The position numbers and the translations under genes are program-made. A stretch of 64,000 nt of DNA. It comes from Streptomyces sp. NBC_00289. GTDB lineage: Bacteria; Actinomycetota; Actinomycetes; Streptomycetales; Streptomycetaceae. The first letter of the stretch is position 1. Each line of letters begins with the position of its first letter. Location of the stretch: NCBI RefSeq assembly GCF_041435115.1, contig NZ_CP108046.1, forward strand, positions 1,364,001 to 1,428,000, given 5' to 3'. Positions 46,130-53,771 of the stretch are shown piece by piece. The notes under the pieces were generated by a model. The model was given only the letters and a program-made list of their open reading frames with translations, was not told where the DNA came from and made no database searches.

Positions 46130-46894
46130 TCAGTGCGGTACGGGGGTGGTTCGCGTACCGGCGCCCTCCGCCGCGGCGACCGCGGGCTTGGGTGTCAGCA
46201 CGCGTTCCGCGAGCACCCCGAAGACCAGCCCGAAGGAGGCCCACAGGGTCAGTTGGATGGCGAGGGCCGCGAGACGGAACTGCCAGAGCAGGCTCGCCGA
46301 GAAGTCGTTGGGGACTTCGTTGACGGCCGGGAGAAAGGCGTACGCGAGACCGACGGCGAGGACGAAGAACGCCCCGGCGGAAAGGCTCGCGTTCCAGTTG
46401 CCCAGCCGCGGTGCGAGCCGTTTGCCCAGGATCACGGTGGCGACGGCCAGCAGGACGCTGAGGAGCATCATCAGGAAGTACAGGGTGGTGCGCTTGCCGA
46501 TGGTGTCCGGGTCGCCGACGGACGGGGGGTTGGCCGGGTACTTCAGGAACGGCACGACGTAGACCGCGATCAGGCCGGCGGCGGCCAGGAGCAGCGCGCT
46601 CGCCCGCGGCCCGAAGCGGCCGATCCGGCCGAGCGCGAAGCAGTACGCGAGGGCGGCGATGCCGCCGAACGCGACGCCGTAGAGCAGCACACCGGTGCTC
46701 AGACCACCGGTGGACTGCATGGTGCGGCTGACGGCCTCCATGCCGTGCTCGTGGGAGTGCGCCTCCTCGTAGGCGATGGCCGAGTCCACGCGAGGCTCGC
46801 CCAGGAAGTAGGCGACGACGAGGGCGAGCAGGCCGGCGGCGAGGCCCGCCAGCATGCCGCGGACCAGGAGGTTTCTGACGGTTACGGAGTTCAT
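46130..46894 (-). CDS. cbtA: CbtA, putative cobalt transporter subunit
   Basis: A 254-residue CbtA-family protein. MNSVTVRNLLVRGMLAGLAA starts a first helix; about six transmembrane segments follow; a His-rich loop SHEHGM lies after the first. CbtA and CbtB form a predicted cobalt uptake system used with cobalamin synthesis. It starts at ATG 46894, 25 bp after cbtB, in one transcript behind the cobalamin riboswitch. Confidence 0.9.
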   Translation of the reverse strand: MNSVTVRNLLVRGMLAGLAAGLLALVVAYFLGEPRVDSAIAYEEAHSHEHGMEAVSRTMQSTGGLSTGVLLYGVAFGGIAALAYCFALGRIGRFGPRASALLLAAAGLIAVYVVPFLKYPANPPSVGDPDTIGKRTTLYFLMMLLSVLLAVATVILGKRLAPRLGNWNASLSAGAFFVLAVGLAYAFLPAVNEVPNDFSASLLWQFRLAALAIQLTLWASFGLVFGVLAERVLTPKPAVAAAEGAGTRTTPVPH

Positions 46895-46919
46895 GGGCTC
46901 GTAGGCTCCGGCTCGGCCG

Positions 46920-47141
46920 TCAGTGGCAGGGGAAGCCGAGGAGGTGGCGGGCGTCGTGCACCCACTCGTGCACGTTCTCACCGCTCACCACGGAGGTGGC
47001 GCCCTGCTCGGCGCCGACGAAGTAGAGCAGCACCAGCATCAGGATGCCGAAGAAGACCGCCCACGGAGCGATCGCGCCGATCGGCAGCTTGGCGGGAAGG
47101 GCGGTGGGGGCAGCGCTGGGCTGCACGGTGGACTGCGCCAT
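46920..47141 (-). CDS. cbtB: CbtB, putative cobalt transporter subunit
   Basis: A 73-residue protein with a single transmembrane helix (PWAVFFGILMLVLLYFVGAE) and the family's C-terminal metal motif HEWVHDARHLLGFPCH. ATG 47141 has CAGGAGG upstream. First gene after the riboswitch, so cobalt uptake should be shut off when cobalamin is plentiful. Confidence 0.92.
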   Translation of the reverse strand: MAQSTVQPSAAPTALPAKLPIGAIAPWAVFFGILMLVLLYFVGAEQGATSVVSGENVHEWVHDARHLLGFPCH

Positions 47142-47188
47142 GGCAGGACCTCCTGGGGGAACTCGCGTCCCATGTCGGTGGTGCACAA

Positions 47189-47305
47189 GACGACGGCCAC
47201 GGGTCTGACTCGCCCGCTCCCGCCGTCCCGTGTCGGGGCGGCAGTACCGGACTTACAGTGGCGCGACCGTGCCGGACTCCCACCGGCTTCCGCAGTACCG
47301 TCGTC
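47189..47305 (-). ncRNA. Cobalamin riboswitch (compact)
   Basis: Read on the minus strand, the leader of cbtB has the class hallmarks: GGAAGCCGGTGGGAGTCCGG, then GGTCGCGCCACTGTAA, and a B12-box-like GAGTCAGACCCGTGGCC close to the 3' end. The outer stem P1 is visible as GACGACGG (47305-47298) with CCGTCGTC (47196-47189). The span is about 117 nt, shorter than the usual 200, so the peripheral helices must be reduced. It ends 47 nt before the cbtB start, consistent with control of translation initiation or termination. Confidence 0.85.
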
Positions 47306-47437
47306 GATATCCTCGAGAACGTACCGCGTCACGAGGGTGCGGCCAAGGGCGCGTAGAACCTCCGGGGGCGCGTCGGCGGTATCGCCATGGCGAGAATTCC
47401 GTGCGGCGACCGCGTTGTTGACCATGAGAGCAGGCAC

Positions 47438-48016
47438 ATGACAAGCAGAGTGACGTTGATCTCACCCGCCGTCAGCCGGTCACTGCGCGAGGCCCGTTTC
47501 GACGACGGCTGCCCCCTCGACGAGACGGGAGCGGCGCGTGCCCGGTCGGCCGGAGACACCCTCCGACCGCCTGACCGCGCCCTGTTCTCACCCACCGTGC
47601 GCTGCGAGGAGACCGCGTCGGCACTGGGTCTTGACGCCGCCCCGGTGCCGGAACTGGCAGGGCTCCGCGTGGGCCGATGGCAGGGACGCACCCTCGAGGA
47701 GGTCAGCGCGGACGAACCCGATGCGATCGCCGTCTGGATGACCGACCCGGCCTCCGCGCCGCACGGCGGTGAATCGGTACGCGAGCTCTGCGACCGCGTG
47801 ACGGCCTGGCTGGAGACAGCCGCACACGCCGCGGGCCGCACCGTCGCCGTGGTGGAGCCGGAGATCGTACGAGCTGTGGGAGTACGCGTCCTTGGGGCGC
47901 CCGAGTCCGCGTTCTGGCGCATCGACGTACCACCGCTGACCGCGACCACGGTCAGCGGGCGCTCCGGACGCTGGAACCTGACGGTCGGACAGCCGCTCGG
48001 GAGACTGGAGCCGTGA
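47438..48016 (+). CDS. Histidine-phosphatase-fold protein lacking both catalytic histidines
   Basis: A 192-residue protein that aligns to phosphoglycerate-mutase-like (His_Phos_1) proteins over its length: DDGCPLDETG...ARARSAG, FSPTVRCEETASALG, LRVGRWQGRTLEEV and PHGGESVRELCDRV. But the N-terminal RHGE is replaced by ISPAVSRS, and the second catalytic HGG is replaced by VVEPEIVRA. It thus lacks both the phospho-His and the second His. Divergent from cbtB across the riboswitch region, in the place where an alpha-ribazole phosphatase (CobC) would be expected. Likely non-catalytic, or with a different function. Confidence 0.8.
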   Translation: MTSRVTLISPAVSRSLREARFDDGCPLDETGAARARSAGDTLRPPDRALFSPTVRCEETASALGLDAAPVPELAGLRVGRWQGRTLEEVSADEPDAIAVWMTDPASAPHGGESVRELCDRVTAWLETAAHAAGRTVAVVEPEIVRAVGVRVLGAPESAFWRIDVPPLTATTVSGRSGRWNLTVGQPLGRLEP

Positions 48017-48263
48017 CTCGTCGGCCCGCCCGAAGAGCCGCCACCCCCGACCTGATCACTCGCTCGGCCACCTAGGCCGTGGCCGGTGCGCTCGTGGCGC
48101 CGTTCGGCCGCTCTGGCCTACGGCGCCGACCCGCGCACCTGTCCGGGCGATCGTCTGCGGCGCGCACCGCACGAGGGCCCGCGGTGCGAGCTGTCCCGGC
48201 GTGGGGCCGAAGCCCCCTTTCACGCGCGGACCGCGCGCTGTCCCACCGACACGCACACCGCGT

Positions 48264-50045
48264 TCAGCGCGCCCGGCCCGCGCCCGGAACCTGAGCGGGC
48301 GTCAGGAGGACCAGTATGTCGCCCTCCTCGGTGGCGGTCGGCCCCTCCTCGGTGACCGGTACCAGCCTGCCGTCACCCCGGACGACGAAGACGACCTCGT
48401 GTGCGTCGGACGGGCGCGGGTCGGAGGCGGGCTGTGCGCGGAAGCGGGCGCCCTGTTCGTGCCGGGCCGCGAGGGCGTGCGGGGCGAGCTCGGGACGGAG
48501 GACGGTGTCCTCGGCGGTGTAGAGGGCGACGACCCCACGGCTGTCCCGGGGCGGGCTGATGCGGCGGACCGGGCCGTCGACGCTGTCCCGCAGGGCGACG
48601 GAGGCCAGCGCGTTGAAGTCGTCGTCGTCCGTGAGGAGATAGACCGAGGTGACTCCTTCCCACCGCGCCTGGGGATCGGTGGCCGCGGCCATCAGCTCCC
48701 CGGCGGCCAGTTCGAGTCCGGCCTCCTCGACGAGGGCCCTCTCCCGCGCGGACCCCGCCCACATCAGCACGTCGATCCCGGCGTCGCGCAGCGCACGGGC
48801 GAGGTCGACGACCCAGCGATCGCCACCCACCAGCAGGGGCCGGTCCCGCACGGTCCGCACGACGCCCAGCCTGACGGCCACCGGCTTCGCGGTCAGCGCG
48901 TAGACGACGACCGTTCCGACGATCACCAGGAACGTGATGGGAAGGATCTTGTCGGCGTCGTCCAGTCCCGCCGAGGCGAGCCCGGCGGAGAACGTCGTCG
49001 CGGTCGACGCGGCGACGATGCCACGGGGAGCCATCCAGCCGACGAAGGCACGCTCGCTCCCGCTGAGATCCGACCCGATACCGGCGAGCAGCGCGACGAG
49101 CGGCCGGACGACCACCACCAGCACGATGATCAGGACGACGGTGGGGAGCAGCACCGGCACGAGGGACTCCGGGGTCACCGTGGCCGAGATGGAGATGAAC
49201 AGCAGGCCGATGATGAGCTGCACCAGCGTCTCGAAGAACGGCCGACGGGCCGGGATGTCGAAGCCGGGCAGGTTCGCGACCGCCAGTCCGGCGACGATCG
49301 CGGCGATGAGCCCCGAGTCGTCGTACGCCATGTCGCAGCCCGCGGAGATCACGACGACCGTGGCCAGCTGGGCCAGCGTGCCGAGCGTCTCCCCGAGGCG
49401 CAGCAACCTCAGCGTGCACCACAACAGCACGGTGCCGACCGCCCCGCCGGCCAGCCCGACGGCGATCCCGGCGATGAAGGAACCGAAGCGGAAGTTGCCG
49501 GTCTGCAGTCCGCCGGACAGAAGGGAGTGAAAGACGACGGCCCCGAGGATGCCGCCGACGGGGTCGACCAGGGATCCTTCCCACACCAGGACCCGTCGCA
49601 CCTGCTCCGAGGGTCTCACGTGCTCCAGCAGGGGTCCCACGACGGTGGGCCCGGACACCACCAGGATCACACCGAGCATGCTGGCCACGGCCGCGGGCAC
49701 CCCGAACAGGGTCAGCCCCAGGCACATGACCGCGGCCCAGGTGAACACGACGCCGAGCACCAGGAGGCGTACCACGACGCTGCGCGTGGCGCCCTTGAGG
49801 TGCCGCAGGTTCAGGGCCAGTCCGGCGTCGTACAGGATGATGGCCACCGACAGCGAGACCAGGACCGAGAAGTCCGGGCCCACGAGCTTGTCGGGATGGA
49901 CGACGTCGGTGAGGGCGCCGGCGGCGAACCCGGCCGGCAGCAGCACCACCAGAGCCGGGATCCGCAGCCGGCTCGCCAGGATCTGCGAGGCCACGGCGAG
50001 GCCCACGGTCAGGGCCATGCCCAGCAGAACGTCGTTCTCGCTCAC
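48264..50045 (-). CDS. Cation:proton antiporter (CPA1/NhaP-like) with cytosolic TrkA-type domain
   Basis: A 593-residue antiporter. About twelve transmembrane helices (residues 5-390) include VSLSVAIILYDAGLALNL and VWEGSLVDPVGGILGAV, whose acidic residues match the ion site of NhaP-type proteins. The cytosolic part has an NAD-binding TrkA-N-like region (around 400-520: LLVGGDRWVVDLARALRDAG) and a TrkA-C-like end. Expected to exchange K+ or Na+ for H+. It starts 24 bp after cydB, so it belongs to the cyd operon. Confidence 0.9.
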   Translation of the reverse strand: MSENDVLLGMALTVGLAVASQILASRLRIPALVVLLPAGFAAGALTDVVHPDKLVGPDFSVLVSLSVAIILYDAGLALNLRHLKGATRSVVVRLLVLGVVFTWAAVMCLGLTLFGVPAAVASMLGVILVVSGPTVVGPLLEHVRPSEQVRRVLVWEGSLVDPVGGILGAVVFHSLLSGGLQTGNFRFGSFIAGIAVGLAGGAVGTVLLWCTLRLLRLGETLGTLAQLATVVVISAGCDMAYDDSGLIAAIVAGLAVANLPGFDIPARRPFFETLVQLIIGLLFISISATVTPESLVPVLLPTVVLIIVLVVVVRPLVALLAGIGSDLSGSERAFVGWMAPRGIVAASTATTFSAGLASAGLDDADKILPITFLVIVGTVVVYALTAKPVAVRLGVVRTVRDRPLLVGGDRWVVDLARALRDAGIDVLMWAGSARERALVEEAGLELAAGELMAAATDPQARWEGVTSVYLLTDDDDFNALASVALRDSVDGPVRRISPPRDSRGVVALYTAEDTVLRPELAPHALAARHEQGARFRAQPASDPRPSDAHEVVFVVRGDGRLVPVTEEGPTATEEGDILVLLTPAQVPGAGRAR

Positions 50046-50069
50046 CGCGCGCCTGCCAGGGCCATGGGG

Positions 50070-51107
50070 TCAGCCCTCGTCACCGGCGGCTCCGCGCCGC
50101 AGGTCCGCGTCCGTCAGGGCCTCGAGTTCACCGTGGGTGTCCATCCAGTAGAGCAGGGCCACCGCGGGGAAGATCAGGACGACCGCCACGAGGGTGACGA
50201 TCCCCAGCCAGCGAAGCGTCGTGCTCGCGCCCGCGCCTTCGGCGACCGTCAGCGAGGTCGGGATGAGGTAGGGGCGCTGCGCCATGCCCCAGGCGATGAC
50301 GGCGCAGGCGACGGTGCCGACCGCGGCCACGCGGGACCAGCCGGCGGAGGACCGGATCAGCAGCCAGGCGGTGGCGAGCGCGCCCAGCACCGAAAGGACG
50401 ACGAAGACCAGTCCCACCCCGTGCGTCAGTCCGTGCCACACATGGGGCGCGTCCGAGTGCGTCACCACGAACGTGATCACGGCGAGAACGCCGAGGACGG
50501 GCAGGGCGCCCAGGGCCCGGCGCCGGAAGTAGCCCTCCAGATCCGGTGCGGAGAACCGACGGGCGTCGGCGGCGAGGAAAACCGCGCCGAGCAGCGCCGT
50601 CGCCGCCACGGCGAGCAGCCCGAACAGCAGCGAGGTGGGGTTGGCCCAGGCGTCCGCGGACGCCTTCGTCCCCTGCTTCACCCGGCCGGACGCCACTCCG
50701 CCGACCGCGGCGCCGAGGAAGAACGGCGTCAGGAGCGAGGAGACGGCGAACACGGCGCCGTACAGACGGCGGCCCGCCAGCCGCCGGGCCGCCTTGCGCA
50801 GGGCGAACCCCGCCCCGCGCAGCACGATGCCCAGGCCTGCCAGCGCCAGCGGCAGCCACAGCGCCGTGAAGACCTGCTGGAAGAAGGCGGGGAAACCCGT
50901 CCACATGATGACCAGCACGAAGATCAGCCACACGTTGTTGACCTCCCACACCGGAGCCATCGCGTGATCGATCAGCCGACGGGGGCAGCTGCCGCGCCTG
51001 GTCCCGCCCGCCGTCAGGTCCCAGAATCCGGCGCCGTAGTCGGTGCCGCCGGCGCAGGCGTACGCGGCGACGGCGAGCAGCAGCACGACGGCCATGACAT
51101 CGGCCAT
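50070..51107 (-). CDS. cydB: Cytochrome bd ubiquinol oxidase subunit II
   Basis: A 345-residue CydB protein with about nine transmembrane helices and the N-terminal GGTDYGAGFWDL and PVWEVNNVWLIFVLVIMW signatures. Partner of CydA in a high-affinity terminal oxidase. ATG 51107 shares one base with the cydA stop (TGATG), so translation is tightly coupled. The antiporter gene follows. Confidence 0.93.
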   Translation of the reverse strand: MADVMAVVLLLAVAAYACAGGTDYGAGFWDLTAGGTRRGSCPRRLIDHAMAPVWEVNNVWLIFVLVIMWTGFPAFFQQVFTALWLPLALAGLGIVLRGAGFALRKAARRLAGRRLYGAVFAVSSLLTPFFLGAAVGGVASGRVKQGTKASADAWANPTSLLFGLLAVAATALLGAVFLAADARRFSAPDLEGYFRRRALGALPVLGVLAVITFVVTHSDAPHVWHGLTHGVGLVFVVLSVLGALATAWLLIRSSAGWSRVAAVGTVACAVIAWGMAQRPYLIPTSLTVAEGAGASTTLRWLGIVTLVAVVLIFPAVALLYWMDTHGELEALTDADLRRGAAGDEG

Positions 51108-52585
51108 CACTCTCTCTCCCCCTCGGGCGGGGTACTGCCGTCGGCGGGCCGGGCTGCCGCCGCGGGCACCGCGGAGCGCGGCCCGTACGGGGTGTCCGTC
51201 TCCGGGGCCTCCGCCGGCCCGCCTACCGCACGCGCCGCGTCGGCGAGGCGCCAACGTCCGCGCATCTTCAGCAGCACCGCGAGGAAGGACCCGAACACGA
51301 GGACGTACATCACCACGACCAGGGTGAACAGAATCCACAGGCTGCTGGAACGCGTCGACGTCACCGCTTCGGCGACCCGCATGTTCTCGTACACGATCCA
51401 GGGCTGGCGGCCCACCTCGGTGGTGATCCAGCCGCACTCGACGGCGACGACGGAGGCCACGCCCGCGATCGCCGCGCACCGGAAGAACCACGGCGAGGCC
51501 GGCAGTCTGCGGTGGCGCAGCCACACCCACGCGTACCAGAGGGCGAGCAGCAGCAGTACGGAGCCGATGCCGACCATGATGTCGAACGCCCAGTGGGCGA
51601 TGGTCGCCTGGGCGGGCGTGGGCCGGTCACTCGCGGCGACGGAGGTCAGTCCGGTCACCTTGGTGTCCGGACGGAAGCCCGCGAGGATGGAGTCGAGCTG
51701 CGGGATCCGGATGCCTCCGGAGATGCTCCCGTCCGCGTGCAGGCGGCCGAACAGGTACTCCGGCACATGGGTGTCGGTCTTCCAGACGATCTCCATGGCG
51801 GCGAACTTCACCGGCTGCTTGTGGAACACCTGCCGGGCGATGGAGTCGCCCAGCATGAACTGCACGGGGGTGCAGACGGCCGCGACGGTGAAGGGGACGG
51901 CGAAACCGAGCCGGTGGTAGCGGTCCCTGCGGCCGCGCAGCCAGCCGACGGCGTAGACGCCGGCCACGACGTACCCCGCCGTCACAAGCATCGCCACGAC
52001 GAAGTGCCAGTACTCGGGGCCGAACATGGGCGTGAAGATCGCTTTCCAGATGTCCACGTCGACGGGATTGCCGGCGGAGTCCAGGCTGAAGCCCCGCGGG
52101 GTGTTCATCCAGGAGTTCGCCGCCAGGATGCCGAAGGCGCCGAGCAGGGCCGCGAGGGGCAGGGGCAGCCCGAGCAGGAAGTGTGTCCGGGCGGGAAGCC
52201 TCCGCCAGCCGTACAGGTAGATCGCGATGAGAACGGATTCGAGGAAGAAGGCCCACGCCTCGACGCCGAACCCGATACCGAAGACATCTCCCCACCGCCC
52301 CATGAGACCCGGCCACAGCAGCCCGAACTCGAAGGACAGCACGGTGCCGGTGACCACGCCGATGGCGAACTGGACCGCCATCACCGCCGACCACCGCCGC
52401 GCCAGCAGCAGCGCCGTTCGGTCCCCGCGGCGCAGACCGTAGCCGTGCAGGATGAGGGTGATCAGCGGCAGCGCCACGCCGAGGGGGACGAGGATGATGT
52501 GCGAGGCGAGGGTGAAGGCCATCAGGGATCTGGCCGGGAGCATCTGCGCCGGCGCGTCGGCCAGCAACTCGACAGTCGTGTGCAT
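51107..52585 (-). CDS. cydA: Cytochrome bd ubiquinol oxidase subunit I
   Basis: A 492-residue CydA. Heme ligand His in FTLASHIILVPLG, the quinol-loop region, and the GRQPWIVYENMR signature are present; the C-terminus has a proline/alanine-rich tail. The Q-loop is short, as in most actinobacterial and Firmicute CydA proteins. Reduces O2 to water with quinol electrons and tolerates low O2. Preceded by the SDR gene (36 bp), so the operon promoter may lie upstream of that gene. No cydCD is next to it. Confidence 0.94.
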   Translation of the reverse strand: MHTTVELLADAPAQMLPARSLMAFTLASHIILVPLGVALPLITLILHGYGLRRGDRTALLLARRWSAVMAVQFAIGVVTGTVLSFEFGLLWPGLMGRWGDVFGIGFGVEAWAFFLESVLIAIYLYGWRRLPARTHFLLGLPLPLAALLGAFGILAANSWMNTPRGFSLDSAGNPVDVDIWKAIFTPMFGPEYWHFVVAMLVTAGYVVAGVYAVGWLRGRRDRYHRLGFAVPFTVAAVCTPVQFMLGDSIARQVFHKQPVKFAAMEIVWKTDTHVPEYLFGRLHADGSISGGIRIPQLDSILAGFRPDTKVTGLTSVAASDRPTPAQATIAHWAFDIMVGIGSVLLLLALWYAWVWLRHRRLPASPWFFRCAAIAGVASVVAVECGWITTEVGRQPWIVYENMRVAEAVTSTRSSSLWILFTLVVVMYVLVFGSFLAVLLKMRGRWRLADAARAVGGPAEAPETDTPYGPRSAVPAAAARPADGSTPPEGERE

Positions 52586-52621
52586 GGAGAACTCTCCGAG
52601 GGCCGGCGCGGACGGGACGAG

Positions 52622-53461
52622 TCAGCCGCCGGTGGCGAACCCGGGGAACAGAGTCATCCCGCCGTCCACGTAGAGAGTCGTCCCGACCACGTAGTCCATG
52701 AGGTCGGAGGCCAGGCCGACGGCCGCGTGCGCGATGTCCTCGGGGTCGCCGACACGGTGGTAGGGGATCAGCCGCAGCAGGTCGTTCTCGGCTTCCGGCG
52801 TCTGCCAGGCGCTGCGGTTGATGGGGGTCTTGATGGCTCCCGGCGCGATGGCGTTCACGCGGATCTTCTTCGGGGCGAGTTCCTGCGCCAGCGTCTCCAT
52901 CATCATCTGCACACCGCCCTTGGAGGCCGCGTAGTTGACGTGGCCCGCCCACGGGATGATCTGGTGCACCGAACTCATGCAGATGATCTTGCCGGCGGCC
53001 CGCGAGACCTCCGGGACGACCCCGCGCCGCACGAACTCCTTGGCCGCCTCACGGGCGCACAGGAACTGCCCGGTCAGGTTGACGTCCAGGACCTTCTGCC
53101 ACTGCGCGAGCGTCATCTCGGTGAACGCGGCGTCCCGCTGCATGCCGGCGTTGGCGACCAGGATGTCGATCGTGCCGAACTCCTCGACCATCCGTTGCGT
53201 CATCGCGACGACCTGGTCCTCGTTCGAGACGTCCGCCTCGTAGGCGGCAGCCCGCACACCGTAGGACGCGATCTCCTCGACGACCTTGTCGGCTTCCTCA
53301 CGGCCGGCCACGTAGTTCACCACCACGTCGGCCCCGGCCCGTCCCAGGGCGACGGCCGTGGCACGGCCGATCCCGGAGTTCGCGCCGGTGACCAGCGCCT
53401 TCTGGCCCTTGAGCAGATGCGCGGGGACCACACCTTCGGGCGCGCCCTCGGTGGAACTCAC
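52622..53461 (-). CDS. SDR-family oxidoreductase (glucose 1-dehydrogenase-like)
   Basis: A 279-residue classical SDR. TGANSGIGRATA cofactor loop, NAGMQRDA, catalytic Ser in CMSSVHQIIPW and YAASKGG. The NYVAGREEADK loop after strand 2 suggests NADP or NAD glucose 1-dehydrogenase-like enzymes. GTG 53461 is the start, with GGAGG ten bases upstream. It is 36 bp ahead of cydA on the same strand. A quinone-linked or general redox role is possible; substrate unknown. Confidence 0.85.
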   Translation of the reverse strand: MSSTEGAPEGVVPAHLLKGQKALVTGANSGIGRATAVALGRAGADVVVNYVAGREEADKVVEEIASYGVRAAAYEADVSNEDQVVAMTQRMVEEFGTIDILVANAGMQRDAAFTEMTLAQWQKVLDVNLTGQFLCAREAAKEFVRRGVVPEVSRAAGKIICMSSVHQIIPWAGHVNYAASKGGVQMMMETLAQELAPKKIRVNAIAPGAIKTPINRSAWQTPEAENDLLRLIPYHRVGDPEDIAHAAVGLASDLMDYVVGTTLYVDGGMTLFPGFATGG

Positions 53462-53633
53462 GATGCTCTTCTCCTCCGCCGTCCGACCCTCATCGCCCCC
53501 GGCCACGGCCGGGGGTTTCCAGGGCCACACAACCACCGTGGCCGGGAGCGGCCAGCCGTGCGGGGCTCGGGTTGGGCCGAGCGGCTGGGTGATTCGCCCG
53601 GTCGGCGGGTCGCCGATGTCCTACGCCGGTGCT

Positions 53634-53756
53634 GGTGCCGTACGCCGATTCCGGTGCCGTACACCGATTCCGGTGCCGTACGCCGATTCCGGTGCCGTAC
53701 GCCGATTCCGGTGCCGTTCGCCGGTGACGTACCGGTGCCGTACGGCCGGTGCCGTC
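53634..53756. repeat. 19-bp tandem repeat array
   Basis: GGTGCCGTACGCCGATTCC in four contiguous copies from 53634 (second copy has one change), then degenerate copies with the GGTGCCGT(A/T)CG core. Lies between the GMC oxidoreductase stop and the SDR start, at the 5' side of the SDR-cyd operon. Confidence 0.9.
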
Positions 53757-53771
53757 GCTTGTGCCGTCAGG

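Noticed and set aside
48201..51920. A very long plus-strand open frame of over 1,200 codons opposite the antiporter and cydAB genes.
   Set aside because: It is antisense to three well-supported genes, is extremely rich in Arg, Gly, Asp and Gln with no domain, and follows the usual pattern of open antisense frames in high-GC DNA.
53634..53756. The 19-bp array as a CRISPR array.
   Set aside because: The copies are contiguous with no spacers and no cas genes are near; simple tandem repeat.
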